Part shown: positions 17,654-27,218 of the stretch, one piece after another
Numbering within the stretch: position 1 is the first letter of the stretch
Layout: the number at the start of each line of letters is the position of its first letter
Source: Nocardia cyriacigeorgica
Lineage (GTDB): Bacteria; Actinomycetota; Actinomycetes; Mycobacteriales; Mycobacteriaceae
Assembly (NCBI RefSeq): GCF_029868385.1
Contig: NZ_JARWNX010000022.1
Location: forward strand, 1-64,000
Reading direction: 5' to 3'
Length of the DNA stretch: 64,000 nucleotides
Program-made: the position numbers and the translations under genes
Notes under the pieces: generated by a model
The model's database searches: none
The model's input: the letters and a program-made list of their open reading frames with translations, nothing else
Told to the model about the DNA's origin: nothing

Positions 17654-18468
17654 CCACAATCGTCGATGGACTGCCCGCCGTCCACGCCGCTGCCGAACGA
17701 CTCGCGACCGCAACGAACTCGGGCGTACCCGTTGCCGCGGTGCGTGACCTGATCGGTGCCGACGACGTGGGGCTGGCCTACGCGGTGCAGAGCCTCGGCA
17801 CTCGCCGGCGGATCGACGAGGGCGCCCGCGTCGTCGGGCGCAAGATCGGATTGACCTCCACGGCGGTGCAACGGCAACTCGGTGTCGACCAACCCGATTT
17901 CGGTGTGCTCTTCCACGATATGGATGCCGGTGCGACGCCGGTGTCCGAGCGGCCGCGGCTGCTGCAACCCAAGGTCGAGGCCGAACTCGCTTTCGTACTC
18001 GGCGCCGATCTGACCGGAGACGACATCCACCCCATCACCGTGCGCGGCGCCGTCGACTACGCCGCACCGGCACTCGAGATCGTGGACAGCCGAATCGCAG
18101 GCTGGGACATCACCTTCGGCGACACTGTGGCCGACAACGCGTCGAGTGGCTGGTTCGTGCTCGGCGAACAGCGGCTCTCGCTCGATGATTTCGAGCCGCT
18201 CGACATCACGATGGTCATGCGCATCGACGGCGAGATCGTCTCGCGCGGAAAGGGTTCGGACTGCCTGGGCGACCCACTGCTGGCTCTGGCCTGGCTCGCT
18301 CGTACCGCCAAGGACCTGGGAGATCCGCTGCGCGCGGGGGAGATCGTGCTGTCCGGCGCGCTGGGACCGATGGCCCCGCTGGTGCCCGGTGCGCGGGTAC
18401 AGGCCGAACTGTCCCAGCGCTCGGGGTCGCTCGGCACCGTCGACTTCACACTGGAGAAGGAGCAATGA
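17650..18468 (+). CDS. mhpD: 2-keto-4-pentenoate (2-hydroxypentadienoate) hydratase
   Basis: 272 residues from ATG 17650, overlapping the hydroxylase stop. The fumarylacetoacetate-hydrolase-like fold of the MhpD/HsaE group is clear: [20 protein letters not shown], then FGVLFHDM, the metal ligands in [15 protein letters not shown] and [14 protein letters not shown], and the end block [19 protein letters not shown]. It adds water to 2-hydroxypenta-2,4-dienoate to give 4-hydroxy-2-oxovalerate, using a divalent metal. Length is normal. Its product goes to the aldolase encoded two genes on. Confidence 0.92.
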   Translation: MTTIVDGLPAVHAAAERLATATNSGVPVAAVRDLIGADDVGLAYAVQSLGTRRRIDEGARVVGRKIGLTSTAVQRQLGVDQPDFGVLFHDMDAGATPVSERPRLLQPKVEAELAFVLGADLTGDDIHPITVRGAVDYAAPALEIVDSRIAGWDITFGDTVADNASSGWFVLGEQRLSLDDFEPLDITMVMRIDGEIVSRGKGSDCLGDPLLALAWLARTAKDLGDPLRAGEIVLSGALGPMAPLVPGARVQAELSQRSGSLGTVDFTLEKEQ

Positions 18469-19409
18469 GCCGCACCAAGGTTGCCGTCATCGGATCGGGC
18501 AATATCGGCACCGACCTGATGATCAAGGTGTTACGTCTGTCCGACACCCTCGAGATGGCCGCCATGGTCGGCATCGACCCCGATTCCGACGGACTCGCCC
18601 GTGCCGGCCGGCTGGGCGTGCAAACCACGGCTCGCGGCGTCGAAGGGCTGATCGCCCTGCCGGATTTCGATGACATCGAGATCGTCTTCGACGCCACCTC
18701 GGCCGGTGCGCACAAGGCGAATGCCGCTGCCCTCGCGCCCTTCGGCAAACGTCTGATCGATCTGACACCTGCCGCGATCGGCCCCTTTGTCGTCCCCGCG
18801 GTGAACTTGGACCAGCATCTGGCGGGCGACAACGTCAACATGGTCACCTGCGGTGGTCAGGCGACGATTCCGGTGGTTGCCGCCATCGCCCGGGTCACCG
18901 CGGTGCCCTACGCCGAGATCGTCGCCTCGATCGCATCGAAATCCGCGGGCCCGGGAACCCGCGCCAACATCGATGAGTTCACCGAGACGACCTCCGAGGC
19001 GATCGCCGCGGTAGGCGGTGCCCAGCGCGGACGAGCGATCATCGTGCTCAACCCCGCCGAGCCGCCACTGATCATGCGCGATACCGTGCTGGCACTCATC
19101 GACAACGCCGACGTGGAGGTCCACGCGCGGATCAAAGAGTCGATTCTGGCCATGGTGGCCGACGTCGCCGCGTACGTGCCGGGCTACCGGCTGAAGCAGG
19201 ACGTACAGATCACCCCGGTCGAGGCCGGCGCGCCGCTGCGCACCCTCGTCGGGGACGTCCCGGTCACCCATCGGGTCAGCGTCTTCCTCGAGGTCGAGGG
19301 TGCCGCGCACTATCTGCCCGCGTACGCAGGCAACCTCGACATCATGACCTCGGCCGCGGTGCAGGTCGCAGAACGGATCGCGGCATCCACCAAGGAGACC
19401 ATCCGATGA
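18465..19409 (+). CDS. mhpF: Acylating acetaldehyde dehydrogenase
   Basis: 314 residues from ATG 18465 (ATGA overlap with the hydratase). N-terminal Rossmann fold ([19 protein letters not shown]), catalytic cysteine in [14 protein letters not shown], and the dimer/aldolase contact region towards the end ([20 protein letters not shown]). The enzyme oxidises acetaldehyde or propanal with NAD+ and CoA to the acyl-CoA. In this family it forms a tight channelling complex with the aldolase, which is the next gene and starts within its stop codon. Length and motifs are complete. Confidence 0.93.
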   Translation: MSRTKVAVIGSGNIGTDLMIKVLRLSDTLEMAAMVGIDPDSDGLARAGRLGVQTTARGVEGLIALPDFDDIEIVFDATSAGAHKANAAALAPFGKRLIDLTPAAIGPFVVPAVNLDQHLAGDNVNMVTCGGQATIPVVAAIARVTAVPYAEIVASIASKSAGPGTRANIDEFTETTSEAIAAVGGAQRGRAIIVLNPAEPPLIMRDTVLALIDNADVEVHARIKESILAMVADVAAYVPGYRLKQDVQITPVEAGAPLRTLVGDVPVTHRVSVFLEVEGAAHYLPAYAGNLDIMTSAAVQVAERIAASTKETIR

Positions 19410-20415
19410 CCACCGAAATCTTCTTGCAGGACGTCACCCTGCGCGATGGCATGCATGCGCTGCGCCACCGCGTCGACCCCGCCACGGTCGCCCGGATCGC
19501 CGCCGCGCTCGACGCCGCCGGTGTGGACGCGATCGAGGTCGCCCACGGCGACGGACTCCACGGCGCCAGCCTCACCTACAGACCGGGCAGCCACACCGAC
19601 TGGGAATGGATCGAAGCAGCCGCGGGTGCGCTGCGGTACGCCCGGCTGACGACTCTGCTGCTGCCTGGAATCGGCACCATCGAGGATCTGCGCCGTGCGT
19701 TCGATCTCGGCGTGCGCTCGGTCCGGGTGGCCACACACTGCACCGAGGCCGACATCTCCGCCCAGCACATCGCCTATGCGCGTGAACTCGGCATGGACGT
19801 GTCCGGTTTCTTGATGATGAGCCATATGAACAGCCCGGACGGTTTGGCCGACCAGGCGAAGCTCATGGAAACCTATGGTGCGCACTGTGTTTACGTCACC
19901 GACTCCGGTGGGCGACTCACCATGGACGGTGTTCGTGAACGCGTCCGCGCCTACCGGGCGGCGCTCGACCCCGGCACCGAAATCGGCATCCACGCCCACC
20001 AGAACCTCTCGCTCGCTGTGGCGAACAGCGTCGTCGCGGTGGAGGAAGGAGTGACCCGCGTAGATGCGTCCCTGGCCGGACTGGGCGCCGGCGCAGGCAA
20101 CACTCCGCTCGAAGCGTTCGTCGCCGTTGCCGACCTGACCGGCTGGGAACACAGCGCGAACCTCGACCAGCTGACCGACGCGGCCGACGACTTGGTGCGC
20201 CATTGATGGACCGGCCCGTTCAGGTCGACCGCGAGACCCTGACGCTGGGCTATGCGGGCGTCTACTCGAGCTTCCTGCGTCACGCAGAGAACGCATCGGC
20301 CACATACGGTGTCGACGTGCGCACCCTGCTCACTGCTGCCGGTCGGCGGGGACTGGTCGGTGGACAGGAAGACATGATCGCCGACATCGCGCTCGACCTG
20401 GTCCGCAATTCCTGA
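19406..20415 (+). CDS. mhpE: 4-hydroxy-2-oxovalerate aldolase, split by a frameshift at 20200-20201
   Basis: The first frame (19406-20206, 266 residues) has the DRE-TIM aldolase start [16 protein letters not shown], metal ligands in [16 protein letters not shown] and the [16 protein letters not shown] motif, then stops abruptly. The second frame (to 20415, about 70 residues) continues as [20 protein letters not shown] and ends [14 protein letters not shown], the standard end of the family. Adding one C to the CC at 20200-20201 (giving CGC CCA TTG ATG) joins them into about 336 residues, full length for MhpE/HsaF. The C-terminal part contacts the dehydrogenase, so real truncation would uncouple the channel. 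It splits 4-hydroxy-2-oxovalerate into pyruvate and acetaldehyde. Confidence 0.85.
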
Positions 20416-20581
20416 GACTTCCGGCCCGCGCCGGTCGGAAGGTGACGCCGCCGCCGCGTTTTCCACCGCTCGAGCCGGACAGGAGGAATGAACTCGTCGT
20501 CGAAAGCCGCGACGTTCTCGTCGGCCTACCGAGTATCGCGTCGGCAAGCCACAGGGCTGTCGCGGGCTGCGTCGTCGAGTA

Positions 20582-23500
20582 CTACAACTCCTCATACAGG
20601 GCGTATGCGATCGCGGTGGTCAAGCTGAGCCGGGCGCCCTGGCGTCGGGCTGCGGAGTAGTCCTCATCGCTCATCGCTTCTCGAATCAAGCGCTCGCACG
20701 TCTGCTGGTGGACGAGCAGATCGGGAAGCTGGATGGGCGAGGCGCCCACTGATCCGCCGATCTGCTCCGCGGCCGTCGTGAGCACGACCGCGCGCTCGGC
20801 GTCATGCTCTTCGGCGGCGATCCAGGCGAGGACTTGTAGGCATGCGCTCGCATTGGTGCGATCGCCGACAGTTCGGCTCATCTGCAACGACTCTGCGAGC
20901 AACGTTGTCGTGCGCACCAGATTTCCCTGCCGCCAGAGTGCTACAGCGAGTGACCACAGCACATAGGACCGGTAGATCGTCTCACCATGTTGTTCGGTCA
21001 GCGCGAGGGCGTGCTCGTAGCATTCGATCGCTCGGGTAGTGTTGTGTTGCAACTCGTATGTGAGCCCGAGGTTGGTGAGGGCGTCGACCTCGAATTGAAC
21101 GTGAAGATGCTGCTCATATACGCCGGCCGCCTGCTCGAGATGAGGTCGGGCTGCGGAGAGGTTTCCGCTGAACAGTGCGAGGACCCCGTCGGCGAGGTCG
21201 ATATGAGCCTGGATCAATGGGCCCGTAGACGGGGTGAGAAACGGTCGCTCTCGGCGTACCAGCGCCGTCGCTGCTGGAAGATCGCCCTGCACTGCGGCCA
21301 TCAGGCAGGCGGCATAGCTGGCCGCGGCCTGATCGACCGTGAGGGGTTCGGCGCAGCGTGTCAGTAGCCGACTCAACCAGCGTCGGGCCTCGGTGAGCGC
21401 ACCTTGGGAGAACCAGTACGGCCAGATCGCCGCAGCGATCCGAATTCCGATGTCGGGGCTGGAATCTACGCAGAATTCCAGCGCCTGGCGCAGGTTCGTT
21501 TCCTCCCGGCCCAACCGGGTGATGTGTTCGAGCGCTCGGGGACCGGCCCAGTCGGCGTTGGCATCGGCCGCCAGTTGTTCGCACCAGTCTCGGTGGCGGC
21601 GACAGAGATCGAGGTAGTCGATTCTCTGCTGTGCCTTCTCTCGACCGTAGTCACGCACGGTGCCGAGCATTCTGAATCGCACGGTGGCGCCCGACTGCTC
21701 TCGGGTCAGAATCGATTTTTCGACCAAGAGGGCCAGCGTATCCAGCAGTTCGGCAGCATCGAGATCAGCGCAGATGTGTTGTGCGGCCTCGATGCCGAAG
21801 TCCCCGGCGAACACCGAGAGCTGGGCCCACGCCCGTTGTTCGGTCGGAGAACACAAGTCGTGACTCCAGTCGATGCAAGTGCGCAGAGTCTGTTGCCGCG
21901 GCGGAGCACCCCTGTGACCACGGGTCAGCAGCGCGAACCGATCGGTCAGCCGCGCCAGAATCTGCTCGGGCGACAGTGCTGACAACCGGGCCGCGGCGAG
22001 CTCGATCGGTAGCGGAAGACCGTCGAGCCGCCGACAGATCCGCGCGATCGTGGCCATATTGTCCGCGGTGAGTTCGAACCCCGCGACCACGGCGGCGGCC
22101 CGGTCGGCGAACAAGGTCACCGCATCATGCGTCGACGGCAGCTGCGGTGGCCGATCGGGATCGGGAACCGCGAGTGGGTGAATCGGTAACAACGACTCGC
22201 CAGCGATGCCGATCGGCTCACGACTTGTGGCAAGTATTCGCAGTCCGGGGCACGCACGGAGCAGGGTTTCCGCGAGCCCGGCCACGGCGGCCGTCATCTG
22301 CTCGCAGTTGTCCAGCAAGATCAGCAATTCCCGTCCGGACAGATATTCCACGAGCAGCTCGCGCAACGGCCGCGCCGACCGGTCCGGTAGACCCAGTGCG
22401 CCGGCCAGGATCCCCTCCAGAAGTGACTCGTCGTGTACTTCGCCCAGCTCGACGAAGGCAACACCGTCGGCGAAATCAGGCCTCGCGTCGGCGAGGACCT
22501 TCACCGCCAGCCGGGTTTTGCCGACACCGCCGATCCCGGTCAACGTCACCAACCTCGAGGTCGACAACGCATTTGTCGCGGCGGCCAGTTCTGTGCGTCG
22601 ATCGATGAAACTGGTCAATTCCAACGGAACCGCATGATGACCCGAACTCATGGCCGACCTCGGCGGTTGGTGGTCGGGAGGTTCGGATGGGCGGGGCTTG
22701 TCGTGTTCGGACGCTACGACGTCAGCGGTGGTGGGGGACAGGGCCATCTCATCGATGGGGAATCCGTGATGGCGCTGGGCCGCTCGGAGCTGCTCGCCCA
22801 GCTCCGTCGCCGAGGGGCGGTCGTGGGGGTCGCTGCACATCGCACGTTCGACGACCGCACCGACTTCCTCGGAGATGCCGCGGTCTCGCAGATCCGGGAT
22901 GGGCTCGGAGGTGATCCGGAGGAATTGAGCTACCAGCTGCTCACCGCTGCGGCGTTCGAAGGCGGCATGGCCGGTGATCGCGGCGAACACGGTGGCGCCG
23001 AGCCCGTAGATGTCGGCCGCCGGACCGGGCGGCTCGCCGGCGATCACCTCCGGCGCGGTGAAGGCCGGTGTTCCCGTCACGATGCCGGCGGCGGTGACGA
23101 ACCCGCCTGCGATGTGCGCTATTCCGAAATCGACCAGCGTCGGCTCGTCATAGGCGGTGAACAGGATGTTCGCGGGTTTGACGTCGCGATGGACGATGCC
23201 CGCCCGATGCGCCGTCGCGAGGGCTCCGGCCATCTTCACCCCGACCCGAAGCGCCATCGGCAGCGGGAGCGTTCCGTGATCGCGAATCCGTGCCGCGAGC
23301 GATCCGTGGGGATAGAAGGGCATGACGATGAACGGTCGACCGTTGTCGGTCGCGCCCGTGTGCAGGACATCGACGATGTTGGGATGTCCGGTCAGCCTGC
23401 CTGCCGCGCGTTGTTCACGGAGGAACCGCGCCACATTGTCGTCGTCGAGATCGGCGAGGAGGACCTTGACCGCAACCACACGGTCGAGCGAAGCCTGTGT

Positions 23501-23626
23501 GCAGCGAAAGACCGTGCCGAACCCGCCGCGCCCGATCTCCACGGCATCGTCGAATCCGGCCGCGGCCAATTCCGCCACGACCGAACCGGACACACCGCGT
23601 TGTGTCGCGTAGGGATCGCCGGTCAT
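20582..23626 (-). CDS. PknK-like Ser/Thr protein kinase fused to a STAND ATPase and TPR-like domain
   Basis: 1014 residues from ATG 23626. Domain order: Ser/Thr kinase at about 24-280 with glycine loop 32-37 (GRGGFG), Lys54, HRD at 146-148 and DFG at 166-168; a linker; a STAND/NB-ARC-type ATPase with Walker A GIGGVGKT at 364-371, LLILLDNCEQ (Walker B) and LDGLPLPIELAAARL; then a helical TPR-like region to the C-terminus. It is organised like mycobacterial PknK and AfsR/MalT-type signalling proteins. Many homologues end in a LuxR-type helix-turn-helix; here the chain stops at AIAYALYEEL, where that domain would begin, and no HTH is seen in any frame downstream. Thus a kinase/ATPase lacking its own DNA-binding output. 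It converges with the aldolase operon. Confidence 0.9.
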   Translation of the reverse strand: MTGDPYATQRGVSGSVVAELAAAGFDDAVEIGRGGFGTVFRCTQASLDRVVAVKVLLADLDDDNVARFLREQRAAGRLTGHPNIVDVLHTGATDNGRPFIVMPFYPHGSLAARIRDHGTLPLPMALRVGVKMAGALATAHRAGIVHRDVKPANILFTAYDEPTLVDFGIAHIAGGFVTAAGIVTGTPAFTAPEVIAGEPPGPAADIYGLGATVFAAITGHAAFERRSGEQLVAQFLRITSEPIPDLRDRGISEEVGAVVERAMCSDPHDRPSATELGEQLRAAQRHHGFPIDEMALSPTTADVVASEHDKPRPSEPPDHQPPRSAMSSGHHAVPLELTSFIDRRTELAAATNALSTSRLVTLTGIGGVGKTRLAVKVLADARPDFADGVAFVELGEVHDESLLEGILAGALGLPDRSARPLRELLVEYLSGRELLILLDNCEQMTAAVAGLAETLLRACPGLRILATSREPIGIAGESLLPIHPLAVPDPDRPPQLPSTHDAVTLFADRAAAVVAGFELTADNMATIARICRRLDGLPLPIELAAARLSALSPEQILARLTDRFALLTRGHRGAPPRQQTLRTCIDWSHDLCSPTEQRAWAQLSVFAGDFGIEAAQHICADLDAAELLDTLALLVEKSILTREQSGATVRFRMLGTVRDYGREKAQQRIDYLDLCRRHRDWCEQLAADANADWAGPRALEHITRLGREETNLRQALEFCVDSSPDIGIRIAAAIWPYWFSQGALTEARRWLSRLLTRCAEPLTVDQAAASYAACLMAAVQGDLPAATALVRRERPFLTPSTGPLIQAHIDLADGVLALFSGNLSAARPHLEQAAGVYEQHLHVQFEVDALTNLGLTYELQHNTTRAIECYEHALALTEQHGETIYRSYVLWSLAVALWRQGNLVRTTTLLAESLQMSRTVGDRTNASACLQVLAWIAAEEHDAERAVVLTTAAEQIGGSVGASPIQLPDLLVHQQTCERLIREAMSDEDYSAARRQGARLSLTTAIAYALYEEL

Positions 23627-23760
23627 CGACTAGGCCGATGCGTCCGATCTCGGCGGCACAGGATTCATGGCCTACCTCTCTACGGCTATCCCAAGAGTAT
23701 CGCCGGAGCTAGTGCGGAATCATGCAGATCGGGGCCATGCGCCGTAACTCGCCGCAGACA

Positions 23761-25563
23761 TCAGACGGGATGCCCGACCGATCCGCCGAGATCGGTGATG
23801 GTCGTCTGAAGCGCCTCGAGGTGATTCTCGAGGACTTGCGCCGGTGTGGCGTCGTGCTCGAGACAAACCTTCGCCGCCGCCGCGGTGGCGATGGCGTGCT
23901 GGGCGCCATTGCCCATGAACTTGGTGACCGATCCGGCGATATGGGTCACGCTGATGTGCTTTCCGGCCATCATCAGGTTGTCGAGGTCGGCTGAGTACAG
24001 GCACCGGAACGGCACTTCGAACGGTGTGTTGTCGCGGGTGTCCCACTTCCAGTCCCGGAGCCGGAAGTCGTACATCTCGTGGCCGGGGTAGTGGAGACAG
24101 AAGGCGCCGGAGTTCCAGGCCACGGTGTCGCCGAACCTCTTGTGCTCACGAATGTCGTTCTCGGTCAGTACATACGGGCCCTTGTACCTGCGGAACTCTC
24201 CTTGGCCAGGGACGTGTGCGACCCAGTCGAGTGTCAGGTTCGCGTAGGTCTCGGGTTCGAGAGTCTTGACGTTCGAGAACGTTCCGTAGATCGCTCGCAA
24301 GAGGTGGTCACGGATGTGTTCGGCGTCGGTGTAGGGATCGAGGTCGTGGCCGTACTCCCAGAAGTGGGTCAGCGGGGAGAGCATGCGTCGGCGGATGCTC
24401 GGGTCGGGGGTGCGGGCGGGTCCTGCCACGGGCCCCGGTGTGTTGTCGACACCGGGGCGTTCGAGCTGTCCGCCGAGGTTGGCGTAGTCCTTGGCCACGT
24501 CGACCGCCCAGGGGACGTCGGGGAAGTCGGTCGGCTGGGCTGCTTCCCGGGTTCGGAAGAACAAGGTGTTGCCGTGATGTGATTCGACCCGGTTCTCGGG
24601 AGCGAGTGGTTCGTCGAACTCGGCTCGGCTCTCGTAGCCGAACATGGTGTCGGCGCCGGCGAGCAGGCCGAGGATCGCGGTACCGGTGCAGTCGATGAAG
24701 ACCGCGCCGTGGAATCGGGTCTCCCGCCCGGTGCGGGCTTGCCTGGCGTCGATCGAGGCGATCCGGTCGCCATTACGGGCCAGGTCGTAGATCTGGTGCT
24801 CGAGGAATACCGAAACGGTGGGTTCTGCTCGGAGAAGATCGAGCGCGGCGAGATCGCCGTCGTCGGACCGTGCTGAGAGCGCTTTGACGAGGGGACCGGT
24901 CTCGCCGCGGGGCGTCAGTCCGATCTCATTGCTCGCATTGCCACCCAGAACCGGGCGGTTCTGGATGAGGGCCACGGACAGGCCGAGCCGGCCTGCCGCG
25001 AGTGCGGCCGCACAGCCGGTGACACCCCCGCCCGCGACCACCAGGTCGAATGTTCCGCCGTCGACTGGTTCCCGCGGCAGACCACGCAACCGGCGCCGCC
25101 AGGCACGAGCGCCGGGATCGATGCCGTTGGGTGGTTCCGTATCGCTGGTGGTCAGGTAGATGGCATCGCATCGGCCGTCGAACCCGGTCAGGTCGGTGAG
25201 AGCGATACTGGTTCGGCCGGACGCCAGGTCGACCCGCCCGGCGTCCTCCCAGTGCCAATTCCGTCCGTTCGCGCCGAATTCGACCGGCAGCCGCTCGCCG
25301 TTGACAGAGACGGCGAACCGGCCGGGGTGGTAGTCGGGCACCCAGTCCTTGGCACGCACCCACACGCGGTATCTGCCGGCCGCCTCGATATCGACCACGG
25401 TGGTTGCGTCAGCAACGGGGATACCCAGTCCGTGGGCGAGAAGGTACGGCGACCCCATCTCCATCTCGAACTGGGAGTCCAGTGTCCAGCCGCCGAAATC
25501 GTCGAACTCCTCGGCCTCGATGAGGATGTGATGGTCGGCGGCTACGGGCTGGTTCTCGGTCAT
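23761..25563 (-). CDS. FAD-dependent oxidoreductase with N-terminal beta-rich domain
   Basis: 600 residues from ATG 25563. Residues about 10-140 form a strand-rich module (HHILIEAEEFDDFGGW ... GRYRVWVRAKDW) resembling carbohydrate-binding-type domains fused to xanthan-lyase-like FAD proteins. The FAD-binding fold starts at GGGVTG (178-183) and includes GRLGLSVALIQNRPVLGGNA and the end block LYSADLDNLMMAGKHISV (FAD_oxidored family, PF12831 type). The substrate is unknown. It is the last gene of the twelve-gene operon, so it probably oxidises an intermediate of the proposed amine pathway, but the N-terminal module is not expected in a simple amine oxidase. No signal peptide is visible, so it is cytosolic. 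Confidence 0.75.
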   Translation of the reverse strand: MTENQPVAADHHILIEAEEFDDFGGWTLDSQFEMEMGSPYLLAHGLGIPVADATTVVDIEAAGRYRVWVRAKDWVPDYHPGRFAVSVNGERLPVEFGANGRNWHWEDAGRVDLASGRTSIALTDLTGFDGRCDAIYLTTSDTEPPNGIDPGARAWRRRLRGLPREPVDGGTFDLVVAGGGVTGCAAALAAGRLGLSVALIQNRPVLGGNASNEIGLTPRGETGPLVKALSARSDDGDLAALDLLRAEPTVSVFLEHQIYDLARNGDRIASIDARQARTGRETRFHGAVFIDCTGTAILGLLAGADTMFGYESRAEFDEPLAPENRVESHHGNTLFFRTREAAQPTDFPDVPWAVDVAKDYANLGGQLERPGVDNTPGPVAGPARTPDPSIRRRMLSPLTHFWEYGHDLDPYTDAEHIRDHLLRAIYGTFSNVKTLEPETYANLTLDWVAHVPGQGEFRRYKGPYVLTENDIREHKRFGDTVAWNSGAFCLHYPGHEMYDFRLRDWKWDTRDNTPFEVPFRCLYSADLDNLMMAGKHISVTHIAGSVTKFMGNGAQHAIATAAAAKVCLEHDATPAQVLENHLEALQTTITDLGGSVGHPV

Positions 25564-25609
25564 GGGACGTTCCTTCGCATGCGTCGAGTGCGTTCAGTAG
25601 TCGCCAGGC

Positions 25610-26236
25610 TCATCCGACGATGGCCTTGCCGAAAATATTGCGTGCGATGACCCACTTCAGAATCTCGTTGGTGCCCTCGTAGATCTCGCCGATCTTGCTG
25701 TCGCGGTAGATCGCCTCGACCGGTCCGGGTGTGGCGTCGGCGGCCAGCTCGCGGGCGAAGCCGAGACCGCCGAACACCTGGACCGCGTCGCGGGCCATGT
25801 CGACGGCGAGCCGACTGCCGTAGAACTTGGACATCGAGGCTTCCGGCTCAGGGAAGATCTCGCCGGCGTCGCGGCGCAGGGCTGCCTTGAGATACAAGGT
25901 GCGTGCGTTCTCGATCTCGGTCGCCCGCTCGGCCATCAGGAACTGCCAATGCTGATTTGTGGCCAGCTTCCGTCCGAATGCCTCCCGGCTCGACAGATGC
26001 GCGACAGCGTGATCGAAGGCGGCCTGCGCCATACCGACACCGGCGGCCGCGCTGCCGATGCGACCGAGCGTGAGGGTGGCGAGGGCCTGACGGAGACCGT
26101 GTCCGGGCTCACCACCGAGCAGCGCGTCCGAGGCGATCTTGCGAACTCGGTCTCGGATCTCCCGAGTCTCCGCGGGGGAGAGGAGGTCGTGGTAGAGGCG
26201 GTCGGCCTGACGGATGGGATTGTCCAGGGTGGTCAT
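25610..26236 (-). CDS. Acyl-CoA dehydrogenase with a large internal deletion
   Basis: 208 residues from ATG 26236. Residues 1-36 match the extreme N-terminus of acyl-CoA dehydrogenases (LLSPAETREIRDRVRKIA). From residue 37 the chain continues directly with DALLGGEPGHGLRQALATL, the beginning of the C-terminal helical domain, and then runs to the end with the catalytic-Glu region IYEGTNEILKW. About 170-190 residues, including most of the N-terminal helical domain and the whole middle beta domain that binds FAD and substrate, are missing in frame. Junction at about 26125-26131. A functional FAD dehydrogenase is unlikely; the fragment may be a relic or a helper subunit. It is kept in frame within the operon. 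Confidence 0.8.
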   Translation of the reverse strand: MTTLDNPIRQADRLYHDLLSPAETREIRDRVRKIASDALLGGEPGHGLRQALATLTLGRIGSAAAGVGMAQAAFDHAVAHLSSREAFGRKLATNQHWQFLMAERATEIENARTLYLKAALRRDAGEIFPEPEASMSKFYGSRLAVDMARDAVQVFGGLGFARELAADATPGPVEAIYRDSKIGEIYEGTNEILKWVIARNIFGKAIVG

Positions 26237-26278
26237 GGGGGCCTTTCGGGTGAGATGTGAGACGACGCGGGTTCGCGT

Positions 26279-27163
26279 TCAGTCCTGGGAGCGGTTGGCG
26301 AGGCAGGCGTGGGCCGAGAACCCGAGGTGGCCCAGTCCGGCTGCTTGCGCGGCGGCCAGCAGTTGGGTGGTCGCCTCGAGGATCCGGGCGCGATGGCCGG
26401 TGGCCCGCATTGCTTCCAGGCACATTCCGGCGCCGGCGGCGAACACCGCGATGGTGGCCTGGTCGGTATCGTGCCGTCCGGTCTCGATGGAACGGGCGAT
26501 GTCCTCGGTCGTGCCGGCCATCATGGCGAGAACGGATCGGGTCACATCGGTGAGCTCAGCCGCCGTCAGACCCTGGCTCAGGGCGTAGGAGGCCGCTTCG
26601 GCATATGCGGCGAGCGCTGTGATGTAGAACCCGCCGGCAAAGGTGACATCCAGGACGCTCGCACCGCGTGTCGTGGCCGAGACATGGGTGCAGGTGCCGA
26701 GCGCGGAGAGCACTTGTTCGTGCTCCTGCCACACCTGCGTAGGACCCGAGAAGAAGAGCCCATCGGGTGTGCCGACATGCTGGGGATAGCAGAGGATCGC
26801 GCCGTCGAGGTACGCGGCACCACGGGCACCGGCCCACCGCTCGATCACCTCGACCTCGTCGGGAGCGCCACTGCCCACGTTGACGAGCGTCGATCCCTCC
26901 CACGTGGCAACGGCTTCGAGCGCGGCACGTGTTGTCTCATAGGTAGCGGTGCACGCGAGGACGATGCGTGACGAGCGCACCGCGTTCTCGATGTCATCGA
27001 CAGCCACGATGCCGTCGCCGACAAGAGCCCGGGCCCTCTCGGGCGTCCTGTTCCACGCCGCCACCACGTTGCCCTGGCGGACCAGCGTTCGTGCCAGGGC
27101 CGACCCCATGAGGCCACACCCCACCACCAAGACGTCGTACCGCTTCTCCTGGGATGCGCGCAT
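26279..27163 (-). CDS. Imine-reductase / 6PGDH-like NAD(P)-dependent oxidoreductase
   Basis: 294 residues from ATG 27163 with strong ribosome site GGAGGAA. N-terminal NAD(P) fold with the NADP-type pattern VVGCGLMGSALARTLVRQG then AAWNRTPERA, typical of imine reductases and beta-hydroxyacid dehydrogenases. The C-terminal all-helical dimerisation domain (DVTFAGGFYITALAAYAEAA, then AAQAAGLGHLGFSAH) is closer to imine reductases than to 3-hydroxyisobutyrate dehydrogenase, because the usual lysine-containing motif GAGNxxK is not seen. Such enzymes reduce cyclic imines such as pyrroline or piperideine with NADPH. In this operon it would fit the handling of an imine formed during amine oxidation, but activity is inferred. 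Confidence 0.75.
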   Translation of the reverse strand: MRASQEKRYDVLVVGCGLMGSALARTLVRQGNVVAAWNRTPERARALVGDGIVAVDDIENAVRSSRIVLACTATYETTRAALEAVATWEGSTLVNVGSGAPDEVEVIERWAGARGAAYLDGAILCYPQHVGTPDGLFFSGPTQVWQEHEQVLSALGTCTHVSATTRGASVLDVTFAGGFYITALAAYAEAASYALSQGLTAAELTDVTRSVLAMMAGTTEDIARSIETGRHDTDQATIAVFAAGAGMCLEAMRATGHRARILEATTQLLAAAQAAGLGHLGFSAHACLANRSQD

Positions 27164-27218
27164 CGGGTGTATTCCTCCCTGTTGTTGATGAGGCCACACG
27201 GTGGCCTGCGGGTGCGGC

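Noticed and set aside
20488..20613. Short plus-strand ORF with a good ribosome site (aggagga) after the aldolase
   Set aside because: About 40 residues rich in Ser and Thr, running antisense into the kinase gene, with no recognisable domain.
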